Shown: positions 20,881 to 32,160, counted from the stretch's first letter. The stretch is DNA of 64,000 nt from Euglena gracilis (GCA_039621445.1 CP154957.1:20662607-20726606); one strand, 5' to 3'. Notes: a model not told the origin generated them from the letters alone. Made by a program: numbers and translations.

Positions 20881-21012
20881 GCAGGGACTCCTAACCCAAC
20901 GCAGCAAACAATCCAAACAAAACCGCCGGCGAGCAAGGCATGGCCTCACAAGGTCTTTGTGCTTCGCCCTCGGTGTCCCTTCCTCCCTGGTCGGTTTTCC
21001 TCGAGGGAGTAC
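20850..21012 (-). repeat. DIRS right inverted terminal repeat and right end
   Basis: 20850-20947 is the inverted copy of the left terminal repeat. 20946-21012 is the right-end extension copied in the internal complementary region. The element ends at about cgagggagtacg. Confidence 0.85.
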
Positions 21013-21039
21013 GATTCCTCCTGCATTGCCCCTCAGCCT

Positions 21040-21300
21040 TAATCAAGCTCTACCCATCAAAATGTCGAGAAGGCAAAAATGTCTTAGAAAATTTTGTTTT
21101 TCACCGACCCAGCTGAGCGAGCACTCCCAGGAAGTTTGACCAGGGAAAAAGTGACCATGAGGGCGGAGCACAAGAGGGGGGTGAGTGTGCGAAGCCCGAA
21201 TGGTCCCAGCCCTCTCCAGCCCCGTAACCACTACCCCTCCTCGGGGGGAGCTCGTTTCCAGCCAGCAGCCTTTTCCAGCCGGAGGTTGGACCCCCCGAGA
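21040..21300. mobile_element. Right half of the MITE split by the DIRS element
   Basis: Matches 5154-5333: catcaaaatgtcgagaaggc, then caccgacccagc, agctcgtttccagccagcag, and the end ggaggttggacc. Open frames to 21877 on + have no recognisable domain. Confidence 0.65.
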
Positions 21301-21877
21301 GGTCCTTAAGAAATTGCCTGCCATCTTTTGGAGCCCGTAGTGACTCTGGGACTCAGGTGCATTTCTCGCGAAGAAACGCCCAGCCATCGGAGAAATTCGA
21401 GAAGACCTCTAAAAAAAAAGTGCTCGTCGGTTCGGCGTGCTTCCCTCAAGTGCGCAAAAGCTTTCTTTCCAACAACCAAAGAGTAAGCGGCAAACGCACT
21501 TCTCGGTCGAGCATCACCAATTGGCTTTGGGTTTTTTAAAAATGAGCGCGGTGAAGCTTCCAGAATTCGTGGAATGTAAGAAAATAAGTCCCTTTCCGTT
21601 GAAAGAAGGGGGGAAGCAGAAAATGAGAGTGGCGTGGCCAAAGCTGCAAAAAAAACCACTAAGTAGCAGAGCGGAAAGGGGTTTTTCAAGCAAGTGCCAG
21701 AGTTTTTCTGAGGTGGCGGGGGGGCCCACTTCCACCCAGGAACTCAGGAGGGGCGGCCCAGCAGGATCAAAAACCGCTTCCGAAAACAGAGGGAAACTTC
21801 GCCAGCGCCCAAAACAGTCTCAACGCTCAAATCAAACCCTCGCACGCCCTATTTTTGGGTATATTTATTATTTATAA

Positions 21878-22305
21878 GAGGGTTAGGGCAACATGGCCAT
21901 GTTGCCCTGACCCTCCTTCAAGGAACCAATATTCACCCAAAAATAGGGTGTCGTGCGATAACCAAATGGGGGGTCCGTCAAGCGATAACAGACAACTACC
22001 AGCTTGGTCAGTGCCTTGCCGGGTGCAGGTGGGTCATTCCTGGGGGGCCCAGTACCTTTCACTTGTCTGTTATCACGCGACGGACCCACCCTCAGGTTTT
22101 CGCACGACGCCCTAAACAGTCAATACCATATTTCGGGACCCGTCTCGGCCATTTGGGTGGCTTTTGTGGTTATTTGAAGGGGGCACTCCTTCGTTCAACG
22201 GCCGCCAAAATTTTCTAAGTCGGAATTTTTAGGGTTATTTGAAGGAGGGTTGGGTGCGCATATGGCCATGTGCGCACCTACCCCTACTCTTTCAAATAAC
22301 CCCAT
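21878..22305. repeat. Two palindromes and a small MITE
   Basis: 21880-21915: gggttagggcaacatggcca followed by its near-complement, a perfect-cored palindrome. 21944-22113: a 170-base MITE with ends agggtgtcgtgcgataacc and ggttttcgcacgacgccct and inner inverted blocks ggtccgtc.agcgataacagacaa / ttgtctgttatcacgcgacggacc. 22225-22305: a palindrome centred on gtgcgcatatggccatgtgcgcac, flanked by atttgaaggag/ctctttcaaat. Part of the same MITE recurs at 22505-22575 (gaggcgtcgtgcgataaccc). Confidence 0.7.
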
Positions 22306-22804
22306 AATAAACTGGTGGTCGTTTAACGAAGTAGCACCTGAAGGGCCCTGCCGCACCTTGGCTCACACAAGGGACTTTGGTGGCAGAGAGGCAGGGGAAA
22401 AAAGATAAAGCCCGCTGACCGTTCGGCCCGGGATTTGCCAACAGGGGAATTTGCCTAAATTTGGACTAATTTGAAAAAAGGCCAAAACTTCACCAGCGCT
22501 AACCCTGGAAGAGGAAAACGAGGCGTCGTGCGATAACCCAAAGGGGGGGGGGGGTGTTGTGCGATAACAGACAGGTACCCCTTTTCCAGCCCCGCGAACC
22601 CCACCCAGAGTCAACACCTGCAAACACCTGCCTTGTGCTTAAAAACAACAACAACAAGCAAATCAAGAAGCTGAATCGTTCAGGATGGACCCCATATGCG
22701 AAGCAAAAGGGGGCCCACCCAAGCGGGGAGAGTGAGGAATAAAGCTGTTCTACAACGCCCAGAAGGCTGTCTAAAATTCGGTCCACCACAAGATGTGATA
22801 AAGT

Positions 22805-23122
22805 TCACAACCTGACACCTGAAATCGGTGGCTGGTAATTCTTGGGTCTCTTGAAGCAAAGGACGTGGGGCTCTGGGCGGTGAATGAGGTAGTGTTCCCA
22901 GCCAAGGCTTTGTTGAACACCAACACTCCTCCACTCCCTGAATGGAAACAAAAAGGCAGCCTTGCAACTGAGATGAAAACACCTTTCAGTCATCAGTTTC
23001 CCTTTTGGCAAAATCTTGGAAATTTCTTTTGGCAAAATAACATGTCGGTATTCATTGACATCGTCAGAATACTTTTCACTGTACTGGATTCGCCCACACT
23101 GTTTGGAAAGCGAGAAAATCAT
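22805..23122 (-). CDS. Cyclin-dependent kinase regulatory subunit (Cks1/Cks2 family)
   Basis: Small protein that binds CDK and phosphorylated substrates and is needed for cell-cycle progression. Read on -, start ATG 23120-23122 gives about 90 residues once a 45-nt intron (22938-22982, GTGTTTT...TTCAG) is removed, close to the usual 79-110. Diagnostic segments: [25 protein letters not shown] joined to [20 protein letters not shown], and [11 protein letters not shown]. They hold the phosphate-binding and CDK-binding residues. The intron lies between LMTE and REW and its 45 nt leave the frame open, so it can be missed as 15 extra residues. The frame also stays open upstream to 23326, so a longer N-terminus or an extra 5' exon (an AG lies just before the CGRIQY codons) is possible. 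Confidence 0.92.
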   Translation of the reverse strand: MIFSLSKQCGRIQYSEKYSDDVNEYRHVILPKEISKILPKGKLMTERCFHLSCKAAFLFPFREWRSVGVQQSLGWEHYLIHRPEPHVLCFKRPKNYQPPISGVRL

Positions 23123-23329
23123 TTCTTTCCCACACACAACAAACGTTGGATCGGATGATTGCTTGAATGGAGTCTCGAAGGACATCTTGTGAGAAATTTT
23201 CGCTAGTGATCCTTGCAGGTTGCTGCATTCTAGAGTTTCTGGAATGGATGGAGATGATGGGGCAGCGAACGAAGAAATTTCTGGACAACAAAATTGGTGC
23301 CAAATATCAATCGCGTTTCTCTTCAATAA

Positions 23330-24420
23330 GTTTATTATTTATTTCCTTTCCAGCTGACAATTATCTGGTTTTTGGGGTGCAAAAAATGGGCAAAAATTGG
23401 GTGAACTGGGTCTGATTTGGGCTGGCACATCTGGAGTCGAAAAATTACATAATATATGAGAAAACTTATCGAAGTGAACTTCTCAGATTTTTGGGGCATT
23501 TTTTTTGCAGTGATTTTTGGTTACTGGTTCGGCCCAGTTCCCCCCCACAAAAAAGAATTGAACTTGTATGAACTGCTGGGAACCAAGAGGCGCAAAATTC
23601 AAGTCCTCGCCGGGGGGGGCAGCAGTGATCAATGAAATGCTTCCAAACGAAGATCCAAAAAACGGCAAAACTCCCCAGCTTTGGTTCTTTTTTTATTTTA
23701 TGGGTTTGCCAGACTTGATTTCTGTTATGAATTCCAAATTAAGGCAGAAAATCTTAATTGCCAGGCCTGGTACATAGATAACGGAACAGCATCCGTCTCT
23801 GAGGTTCTCCCCTTCACGGATCTCTTTCGTAAGCATGCAAAGCATTTTCCTGCACCTCAACCCGCTCAAATGCGTCCTCTGGCTGGGACTTCCGTCAAAA
23901 TGTCTCCCCGCAAATCACATGATCAAAATTTTGTTGTGTCCTGAGGCTCCGCCTTTCCCGACAAAACCTGGGCCAAAACCACTGAGAAATTCGAAGACAT
24001 TGCAGCCATGCACATCTTTGCTTCCTCACCCCCAATTGCAACATTGCCTCTTGAGACACTGTCTGGATGGGTACTGCGTGGCACACCTCCTCCACGTACC
24101 GCCATTTTGGAGGTCAACTTTTTGTGCATTTTTGATCTCGGACATGGTCGAATCGAAAAAAGCCCGCAAGGGGCCATTTTAGAGCTTTTGTGGCCAACGT
24201 CAAAAGTTGTCCTTTCCGTCGGCCAAACCCAAAATCGCAATTGGGGGGTCGTTTTGGGTGGGATGGTGGCATTTGAGTTCTCCCCTCCACATCTGGATTG
24301 TATGCAGTTTTCCTCACATAATAGTGTGCACAATTTTTGGGTCTGTCGGAGTGTTCCCCCCCACCCCCCATTGAGGGAGACCCGAACACCACTCATGGGG
24401 AATGGTTTTGCACTCAAACA
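23330..24420. other. Region upstream of Cks without a recognised gene
   Basis: Mixed composition, frames up to 164 codons on - (23923-24417) and 139 on + that overlap each other and match no family I know. The promoter or 5' exons of the Cks gene would lie here, but no element is clear. Confidence 0.35.
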
Positions 24421-24753
24421 ACCATAATAGCTGGCGTTTTTTTTGTTTTTTTCAAAAAAAAACGTTTTTTTTGTTTTTTATTAAAAAAAAGGGCAAAAAA
24501 AACGGCAAAAAAAACAAAGGGGAAAATGATGGTCCAAACTTTGCCTTTGATCGCAAGGGTGAACCAATCTCAGCTCAAATGACTTGAAAACCAATACTTT
24601 TGGTTGTCTTCAACAAGAATGGTCAAAATAGGGCATTTTTCTGCCATTTTGGCTTGAAACCATTCCAAACTAGGTCCTTTTTTTGACAGAGCGCGGGAAC
24701 AAAAGGCAAAATTTAACTATGCTTTTTGGTGTCTTTCTCTGACCGAGGATGGG

Positions 24754-26279
24754 GGCGCAAGGCGGTAGACTGGGGGGGGGGGGGTAGTGGGTAGTCGGCC
24801 GACTAGTCGGCCGACTACCCAATTGGTCCACCGACTAGTCCTAGTCGGTAGCTAGTCGGCGAGACAGGGGGGGGGGTAGTGGGTAGTCGGCCAACTAGTC
24901 GGCCGACTACCCACTCTAATGTACTAACGGGTCAAAACCGCCGACTTTTAAGCCCCCCCCCCATGAACAAAATCCAATGCAAACTAGTCGGTGGCTAGTC
25001 GGCGGTCATAAAAATGGTCTGTGGCGGGCCCAAATCACCCGGAAATGGTCCGGATGGGTCCAAATAAGTGTCTTACGCCTAAATAAACACCCCCAGATGG
25101 AAATCTTTGGTCAGTGGGGGGTCGGTGGGCCCTTGATGGGGGTCCGGAGGGGTACAAAAGCAATGATGAAACAGGGATTACATTAAAATCCTTTAGAAAT
25201 GCAATCTGCAATCTGCGTTTTGCATCACGAGAGGCAGAAAACTCCCCCCTGCACCCCAATCCGAGACTCAAATCACAAAATCCCTTCTGTGTTGGCAACA
25301 TACTCGGGGGCTAAGTCGTTTTTGTGGCTCACTTTGGCATAGGCGGGGGGGGCTCCGCCCCCCCCGCACACCCCCCACTCAAATAACAAAATCCCTTCTG
25401 TGTTGGCAACATACTCGGGGGCTAAGTCGTTTTTGTGGCTCACTTTGGCATAGGCGGGGGGGGCTCCGCCCCCCCCCCCCCCACCCCCCCCCTCAAATAA
25501 CAAAATCCCTTCTGTGTTGGCAACATACTCGGGGGCTAAGTCGTTTTTGTGGCTCACTTTGGCATAGGCGGGGGGGGGGGCTCCGCCCCCCCCGCACCCC
25601 CCCCTCAAATAACAAAATCCCTTCTCTGTGTTGGCAACATACTCGGGGGCTAAGTCGTTTTTGTGGCTCACTTTGGCATAGGCGGGGGGGGGGGCTCCGC
25701 CCCCCCCGCCACCCCCCCCCTCAAATAACAAAATCCCTTCTGTGTTGGCAACATACTCGGGGGCTAAGTCGTTTTTGTGGCTTACTTTGGCATAGGCGGG
25801 GGGGCTCCGACCCCCCCCCCACAACACCCCCTCAAAAAACAAAATCCCTTCTATGTTGGCTATAGACTTGGAGGGATAAGACCCTTTTTTTGTGCAAATT
25901 TTGACTTATATTGAAAATTCAATGGGGAGAGGTGTACTTTTGTCAAAAGTGGCCCAAAATGGACATTTTCCCCCAATTTTTTTGCATATTCACCCCCGAT
26001 TGGGGGGTTCTGGAGCCATTTGGGTGGGTTTTGACCGGCGTTGAGGTGATTTGGACATATTTTTTTTACCAGGGGGGGGCTTAAAAGTCGGCGGTTTTGA
26101 CCCGTTAGTACATTAGAGTGGGTAGTCGGCCGACTAGTCGGCCGACTACCCACTACCCCCCCGCCGACTAGCCACCGACCAATTAGTCGGCCGACTAGTC
26201 GGTGGACCAATTGGGTAGTCGGCCGACTAGTCGGCCGACTACCCACTACCCCCCCCCCCCCAGTCTACCGTTTGGCACT
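24754..26279. mobile_element. 1.5-kb foldback element with 9-bp target duplication (MULE-like)
   Basis: Flanked by the direct repeat gaggatggg (24745-24753 and 26280-26288). Terminal inverted repeats of about 200 bases begin cggtagactgggg and contain stacked copies of tagtcggccgactagtcggc. The uninterrupted target is present at 33774-33782. A 9-bp duplication with long terminal repeats fits Mutator-like elements, but no transposase is present, so this is a non-autonomous copy. Confidence 0.75.
25275..25860. repeat. 111-114 bp tandem array inside the foldback element
   Basis: Five full units and one partial unit start acaaaatccctt at about 25275, 25386, 25499, 25613, 25728 and 25838. Each contains tgttggcaacatactcgggg, ggctaagtcgtttttgtggc and ggcataggcgg, then an inverted G/C block (gggggggctccgccccccc). 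Because the period is divisible by three, the - strand stays open for 189 codons; I do not regard this as a gene. Confidence 0.9.
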
Positions 26280-26319
26280 GAGGATGGGCAAAAAAAGCTA
26301 AAATTAAAGGCAAAAATTT

Positions 26320-26830
26320 TTTTTGCTCTGAACCCTCAATGGCGTTTTTTTTAAAAAAAACATGTTTTTTTTTAAAAAAAAACGTGTTTTTTTGACTTCG
26401 TTTTAAACGAAGTGCCAGCATAGTGGGCATGCCTGTTTTTTTTGACGTTGTTTTTTTTGTTTTTTTTTATTTCTAACAATGTTTTTTTAAAAAAAAACAA
26501 AAAAAAACGCCCACTAGGTTTTGCAAAGGAAAATTTTTGAATGCGTATTTTCGGTCATTTTTGCAACTTCTGGGTCAGCTTTGCCAAAAACTACCTCCCA
26601 TAAAAAATGGAAAAGTAATAAAATTGCATTTTTTCTGCTTTTTTGGATGTTTTCGACCATTTTTGGCACTTTTTTGAACTGAGTAGGATTCAAAGTATGG
26701 TTTGGTGTTTCATAACGAGTTTTCTCAATGAAATTTCCCTTTTGTTTTTTTTGATGTTTTTTTTAGTGTTTTTTTTTAAAAAAAACACGTTGTTTTGTTT
26801 TTAAAAAAAAATGCCCACTGTGAGTGCCAG
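26320..26830. repeat. A/T-homopolymer palindromes
   Basis: Successive palindromes of T and A runs, such as gttttttttaaaaaaaacatg, at 26340-26400, 26455-26510 and 26745-26815, with gcccactaggttt / tgcccactgtgag at edges. The same kind of structure recurs at 24440-24510, 28445-28530, 28995-29080, 33665-33735, 33950-34045 and 59005-59080. Confidence 0.7.
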
Positions 26831-27600
26831 CTATGCAAACAACCAAGCTGAAAGTGATATGGGGTGGCAAAACAATCAGCTTCAAAGTTCCCTAGACTTC
26901 AGGCAATGAAACCTGCAGAAAAGGAACTTTTCAAGGGTAGGTTCTGGTCGCCAAAGGTGGTCGAGGAGGTGATGGATTTTTGCAATTTGATTGTATTGGT
27001 AAACTGGTGAAGTGGCTGCCGAAGGCAGCCGAGACGGTAACGCCCTTTGAACGATTAAAAATGGCATTTACAACAAAAAAATGCCACAAAAAACTTTTTT
27101 CTTCCCAAAATTCCGGGGGGGGGGGCAGCCGCTCCCCCCCCCCCGACCCCCCCCTGTGACACCAATAATTTTTTTTTTGATTTTTGGCCTGGAAAATCGG
27201 TTCCCCCCCCCCGCACCCCCCCCCCCCGCAACCCGACTCACCCCCAGTGGCTTGGTGTCCTTTTTTTGTGTGGCTTTTCTGCAATGCACCAGTGTGCTTG
27301 CTGTCATGAAACAAAGAAGGAAAACGAGGGGAGAAGGAAAAAGAACGTCGCAAAAGCGAAGTCAAAAAAAATCATCCTTGCCCCTGACAAAACACCGGTT
27401 GTGAAGACAATTGGTGTTGGTCATGCAAAGAGTGTCCATTTTTCTTGTTTGTTTGGCATGATCAATTCAAATCCTAGAATGTTCCTCCCACAACCACCAC
27501 GCACATTCCAATGCACACATTCAATTTTTTGAGCCCCCTGGCCTTCGTCCCATCCTCAAACTCTCAAACATCTCAAAAAAAATCAAAAAGCCAACTCTGA
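26831..27600. other. Unassigned stretch with a possible exon
   Basis: A + frame at 27266-27532 reads a Lys-rich segment starting CACCHETKKENEGRRKKN after an AG, with no stop until 27532. It may be an exon but I recognise no family. The opposite strand frame (26931-27365) crosses C/G tracts and looks accidental. Confidence 0.25.
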
Positions 27601-27609
27601 TCATGGGGT

Positions 27610-29080
27610 GGTTCCGGGGGTCACGGGGGGGGGGGGGGGTCACAGGGGGAACACCACATTTTCGAACCAAATTAGTAATCACCGAACACAAATTTTTTGG
27701 GGGAAATCCTTAAATTAGGAATCCCCACACCCGAAATTAGGATTTTGACACACCAAAATTAGGAACCACCATCCCGACATTTGCAAAATTTATCCTTCAA
27801 TATTGGGAATATACCTGAATACTTTCCAAGAATCAATATTAGGAATCCACCTGAATCAAATTAGGCATCACCGGCCAAATTCTCTCCCAAAAAAAAATTG
27901 GCCGAAAAGTGCCTTAGGTTGGTCACGGGGGATCACTGGGGACCCCCATGGCACCCAGAATGGTGGTGCCCCCGCGTCCCCCCCCCCCTTCGCGTCCCCT
28001 CCCCGCGTCCCCCCGCGTCCCCAAAACCCCCAATACACTTTGGATGAGCCAAGAAAAATTCCTCGGCACTTCGTGCCGGAAAAAAAAGGATGTGTGTGAA
28101 TTCTCAGTTCCTCGCCTCCCCCCCGGGAAAAAATTGTTTCGACACCGCTGCCACCCCCCCCCCCTGCTCACCCCTGCGTCCTGGATCTCAGCCAGGCACA
28201 TTGTTTTGGTCAACCAAAGGCAAAAATGCAAACAAATTTGCGTGTTGTTAATGAAGGTAGAAGGGAACTTGGGCCGCAATTCCCTCGGTCACCCCCCCCC
28301 CCCGCATACCACCCTGTTATGAAACATGCTCCTAACCAGTCCAGAACCGACTTGAGCGAAATTTGTATGTGGGCATAAAAAAGGTCTGTGGCGGGCCCAA
28401 ATCACCCAGAAATGCACTTATGGCCAGTTCCCCCCAAGGTTGACGGCTTGTTTTTTTTTTGAAACAAAAAAAACATGTTTTTTTTAAAAAAATATGTTTT
28501 TTTTAAAAAAAACAAAAAAAACGTCATGGAGGGTTTGGGGGAAAAATTTTTTGCAATATTTTTTTTTGGAAAAAGTGCATTTTTTATGCAACATTCATTT
28601 TTTTGGGTTGAAAGCATGATTTTTCGCACCAGAAAACACAGATTTGGAAATACTTTCACACATTTTGAAAAAAAAATACTTCACAGGGGGTGTTCCCCCC
28701 ATGACCCCCCTCCCCCAACCCGACCTAAGGCCCGTTTCGGCCATTTTTTCTGAAAAACTTGGCCGGTGATGCCTAATTTGCCAAAATAGACCAGTAGATT
28801 TCCTAATTTTTGTTTGGGGGATTCCTATTTTGGAGCCTAAAAAGGATTTTTTCCCAAAAATTCGTTTTCGATGATTTCTAATCTGGGCACCGAAAATGTG
28901 ACCCCCCCTCGTGACCCCCCCCTCGTGACCCGAACCACCCGCGAAAAATTTTCTTCAAAAAAGGTCATTTCGCAAGGAAAAAGGTCAATTTTTGCTTTTT
29001 CAAAAAAAACATTTTTTTTCGTTTTTTTTTTAAAAAAAACATGTTTTTTTTGTTTTTTTAAAAAAAACAAAAAAAACGTC
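27610..29080. repeat. Dispersed repeat family with 'aggaatcaccg' blocks
   Basis: 28520-29060 matches the reverse complement of 59000-59650: ccctccatgacgtc, caccagaaaacacagatttg, tttggaaatactttcacac, gacctaaggcccgtttcggc and ccgaaaatgtgac. 27620-27940 is a shorter copy in the orientation of 59150-59440 (gggggaacaccacattttcg, aattaggaatcccc, ggtcacggggg). Copies end in A/T palindromes next to gttgacgtttttt. No coding. Confidence 0.65.
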
Positions 29081-29174
29081 AACCCTGGTTCCCCCCCCAG
29101 GACCCTGTCCTGGGGGCGTCCTGGGTTCAAGCCCAAATTGACTTTTCAAGATACCAACACCCCCCCCTCTATTT

Positions 29175-29410
29175 GTCCCCCCCCCTAATTGGCCAGAGCC
29201 CAGGTGGCCAATTAGGGGGGGGGTTACTCATTTCAAGGGAAAATGCCTTTATTCGGGTGTTTTACGGGGGTTCGCGCTATGAAGGACGGGGTCCAGGTGG
29301 CCAATTAGGGGGGGGGTTAGGGGTAACCCCCCCCCTAATTGTCCCCTCCCCCTAATTGGCCAGAAGGGGGGTCCGGGCCGCCCGGAGGGCGGCCAAATAG
29401 AGGGGGGGGT
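29175..29410. repeat. TAATTGGCC palindrome cluster
   Basis: ccccctaattggccagagcc is followed by ggtggccaattaggggg at 29185-29225. The same halves recur at 29300-29360, joined by ggggttaggggtaacccc. Several nested hairpins can form. Confidence 0.75.
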
Positions 29411-30269
29411 GTTGGTATTTCAATTTTTCTTTCGCCGCAATGCTAAGTGGCCCGAGGCGGTCACCCACTTTTTTTTTTTAAGATGGCATTGAATGTGACA
29501 AAATTGTGGCAATTTTTGACATCATGTCACAATCCATCACAATTTGGCAGCTTTCAAGCCGCTCAATGGGCGGCGATACGGTGATGCCTTTTATCTTTTA
29601 TGTTTTGGACTTTCAAAAAAAGCCAGTGCAGAAAGTGAAAGAAGCGACAGTAAGGAGGCTGTCTCCCAAAGCCGCCCCCTCCGAGCCATTTTGTATGGAA
29701 CAATAAAATATATTGCCGCCCGAAGGGCGGGACGGTAATGCAATTACCCGAAACAAACTTCCTCAGAAAGAGCCAAATTTAAAAACGTGTTCAGCCCGCC
29801 AAATGTTCAGCTCGCAATCGTCCGCTGATTTTTCATGACAGCGTTTTTAGCTTTTTACTCAGGGTTGCCACAGATGCCCTCATTGAAAACGTGCCTAACC
29901 ACAGATGCCTTAATTGAAAACGTGTCATTGCCACAGATGCCCTCATTGAAAACATGTCATGACCACGAATTTCGAGGCCGGGTGGTCCTCAACGAGTGAG
30001 GCGGGTCGGGGGCACTCTGCAACACAACAGAAGGCTAGGTTGCCTTGGAGCACAACGACACGGAGTGGCGGACATCACGGAACACGACACGCTTTACACA
30101 AAAAAGAGCCATACTTTGGTGGCCGCCGCAAATCTTGGCAATGAAAATGATATGCCAAACCGCAGGCGTCACACACAACTTTGTTCAGCTCCACACAATT
30201 TGGATTTTTCGGAATGGCAAGAGGTTGCCGAACGATTCCCTGAAACGAACATACTTCCCGACTGCTGCT

Positions 30270-31585
30270 TAGGATTGTACTTGAAATTTTTCCGAAAAAT
30301 ATAATGGAAATTTTTCCGAAATTTTTCCAGGAAAAATAAATTACATTTTTCCGAGTGGAAAAATATGGAATTTTATTTTTTTTGAAGCAAGTCACAATGA
30401 GGAAAAGTTTTTATCTCCCCGCTCTTTTCTCAGGATTTTTTCATGGGTCGCCACAGAAAGCATGCCATATGGGAACAATTTGTGGCAAAGGACAAGGATG
30501 GGACAGTTTGTGACGTAGCAAAGGCAGTCAAGGCCCACTGTTGCCATTGTGAATGGACTCAGAAGGCCAATATCACCCGGATGACTCAGCATTACGAAGC
30601 ATGTCACCGGAGCAATGTTGTACCGGTGGCAGCGGTCCACCCTTATGAGGAGGAGCCCCGCAATCATGAAGATTCTCAATCCTCTGTGGCTTCAATGTCT
30701 CCAAATTCTCCCAGTCCAAAGAAGCAAAAAACTTTGGATGGTTTTGCAGACCACAAGTTCACTCCAACCATTGATGTAGGATGCGTGGGGGGGGGGGGCA
30801 CTTTTTTTTGGGGGGGGAGGTGTTCCCCGGCGTCCATCGGCCAAAATTTTTGAGGTCTTTTTTTTGGTGTAAAAAGGCCGTTTTTGGTGTCAAAATTTTC
30901 ATCTGTCTCGAAGGGGGGGGGGTCGTCACCAGGGGGGGGGGGGCGAAAATCCCAACTGTACAGTGGGTGGTCCCAAAAAAAACCCAACCGTCGCCCCAAC
31001 CACCCCGTTGGAATATTTCCCTACATCCATGACAACATCGGAACAAGCAAATGCTGAAATGGCTCAAGCGTTTGCGTTGGTGATGAGTGGGCACTCTTAC
31101 AACCAGGGCTGGAACGCAAAGATTTTACGTTTGAGTTTTCCTTTCACTGGGGCATCAGATGCACGTGTGGCTGAGGAGGTTTGGCCCATTTTTTTTTTGA
31201 TCTCGGGTGTCATTTATTTTTTTCCAGATGGTGAAGGTTCGACAAACTTGCCCGTGAGGTGTTCATCCGCTACAATCACATGGCACTGAGTGCTTGAGTT
31301 TGCCTTTGATGTCCATTGTTTTGCCAAGTCCCATCCATTTATTGGCCTTTTGTCATCTGACACCCAATGATGAACAATTGTTTGGCGGAACTAACTCCTC
31401 GCCGCGCCCTACGGGGCAAAAAGAGGGCACGGGCAGGGCCTTGGGGGCAGTTCCCGAGTGCGCTCAACCGTGAGGTTACTTTTTTATCATCAAAAAATAT
31501 TTTTCCGAAATTTTTCCGAAATTTTTCCGAAATTTTTCCGAAAGAAAAATATTTTTTATATTTTTCCGAAAAAAAAACAATCCTA
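30270..31585 (+). mobile_element. hAT-type transposon (1.3 kb) with 8-bp target duplication
   Basis: Ends are taggattgt and acaatccta. Flanks are ctgctgct (30262-30269) and gtgctgct (31586-31593), 7 of 8 identical; without the insert the flanks rebuild the sequence seen at 57376-57386. Many subterminal copies of aatttttccg lie at both ends, as hAT transposases often bind such repeats. Encodes a BED-finger protein; the catalytic part of a transposase is missing, so this is an internally deleted copy. Confidence 0.75.
30443..31298 (+). CDS. BED-type zinc-finger protein of the hAT element
   Basis: Exon 1, 30443-30775, starts MGRHRKHAIWEQF and has a BED-type finger CCHCEWTQKANITRMTQHYE...C, then an Ser/Pro-rich stretch ending KKQKTLDGF, typical of the N-terminus of hAT transposases. 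A GT donor follows at 30776. A second exon from about 31047 (QANAEMAQAFALVMSG) and a last piece with FDKLAREVFIRYNHM ending at TGA 31296-31298 are likely, but their borders are uncertain. The intron contains G tracts. No catalytic domain is left. Confidence 0.6.
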
Positions 31586-32160
31586 GTGCTGCTCACGTTG
31601 AGCCACACATTGTTCAATGACGCTCGCCTCATCGAACAACAGGCTGGGATCCAGCTCCCATCCCGTCCAGGCAACAAAGAAAGCATCCACCTCAGGATAA
31701 GATGCTTGCCGATGTTGACACAGTTTGGCGAACTCCAAACAGTTGGCAACGCCAGCAAGCTTTGCACCTACGGAGCCGGACTTTTTCTTTGTGTTGCCCT
31801 GTGCCAGCAAGGTGCCACGAAGGGGGCAACCTTCGGCTTCTTGGCATCTTGCTGGTATACCGCGAGAGCACCCCAGAACAGTTCCGTCCTAGGGGGAGGT
31901 GGTAAAAGACCATTCACAAAGTGAGCCGTGCGTTTCGCCATAGTGGGAGGGATGCGGAAAAAGGGGGGGGTGACACGTTTTCAATGAGGGCATCTGTGGC
32001 AATGACACGTTTTCAATGAAGGCATCTGTGTTCAGGCAGGTTTTCAATGAGGGCGCCGTTTTTTGGGTCCGAATTTCACAAATTCGCATTTTTGACCCCT
32101 TGCATGAATCATGACCACGAATTTCAGGGCAGGCATTTGGCAGGCTCTGAACACGTTTTT

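Larger units (their letters stand above)
16461..21012 (+). mobile_element. DIRS-type tyrosine-recombinase retrotransposon
   Basis: A 4.55-kb element with the DIRS plan: split inverted terminal repeats, Gag-like frame, RT, RNase H, a methylase-like domain, and a tyrosine recombinase in place of an integrase. The inverted terminal repeats are about 16493-16590 and 20850-20947. An internal complementary region (about 20610-20720) is complementary in its first half to the left end (16461-16498) and in its second half to the right end (20946-21012), as expected for the circular replication intermediate. No target duplication is seen, also typical. It carries one nonsense codon and four frame changes, so this copy is probably inactive as read. 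Confidence 0.9.
24425..26430. mobile_element. Older repeat, copy A, split by a foldback element
   Basis: 24425-24753 plus 26280-26430 together match the reverse complement of 33640-34060. Shared text includes ggggaaaatgatggtccaaa, ttgatcgcaagggtg, caacaagaatggtcaaaata, gtctttctctgaccgaggat, then after the insertion gggcaaaaa.agctaaaatt and gacttcgttttaaacgaagt. Ends carry A/T-homopolymer palindromes and the short inverted termini atagctggc/gccagc. Confidence 0.75.

Noticed and set aside
22938-22982. 15-residue insertion in the Cks protein
   Set aside because: The segment has GT and pyrimidine-AG borders and its removal restores an uninterrupted Cks core.
25273-25842. 189-codon - frame with repeated AYAKVSHKNDLAPEYVANTE units
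   Set aside because: It is the translation of a tandem DNA repeat whose period is divisible by three, with G/C blocks that vary freely; no start context or homologue.
25275-25860. CRISPR-like array
   Set aside because: Units are contiguous tandem repeats without unique spacers, in a eukaryotic transposon.
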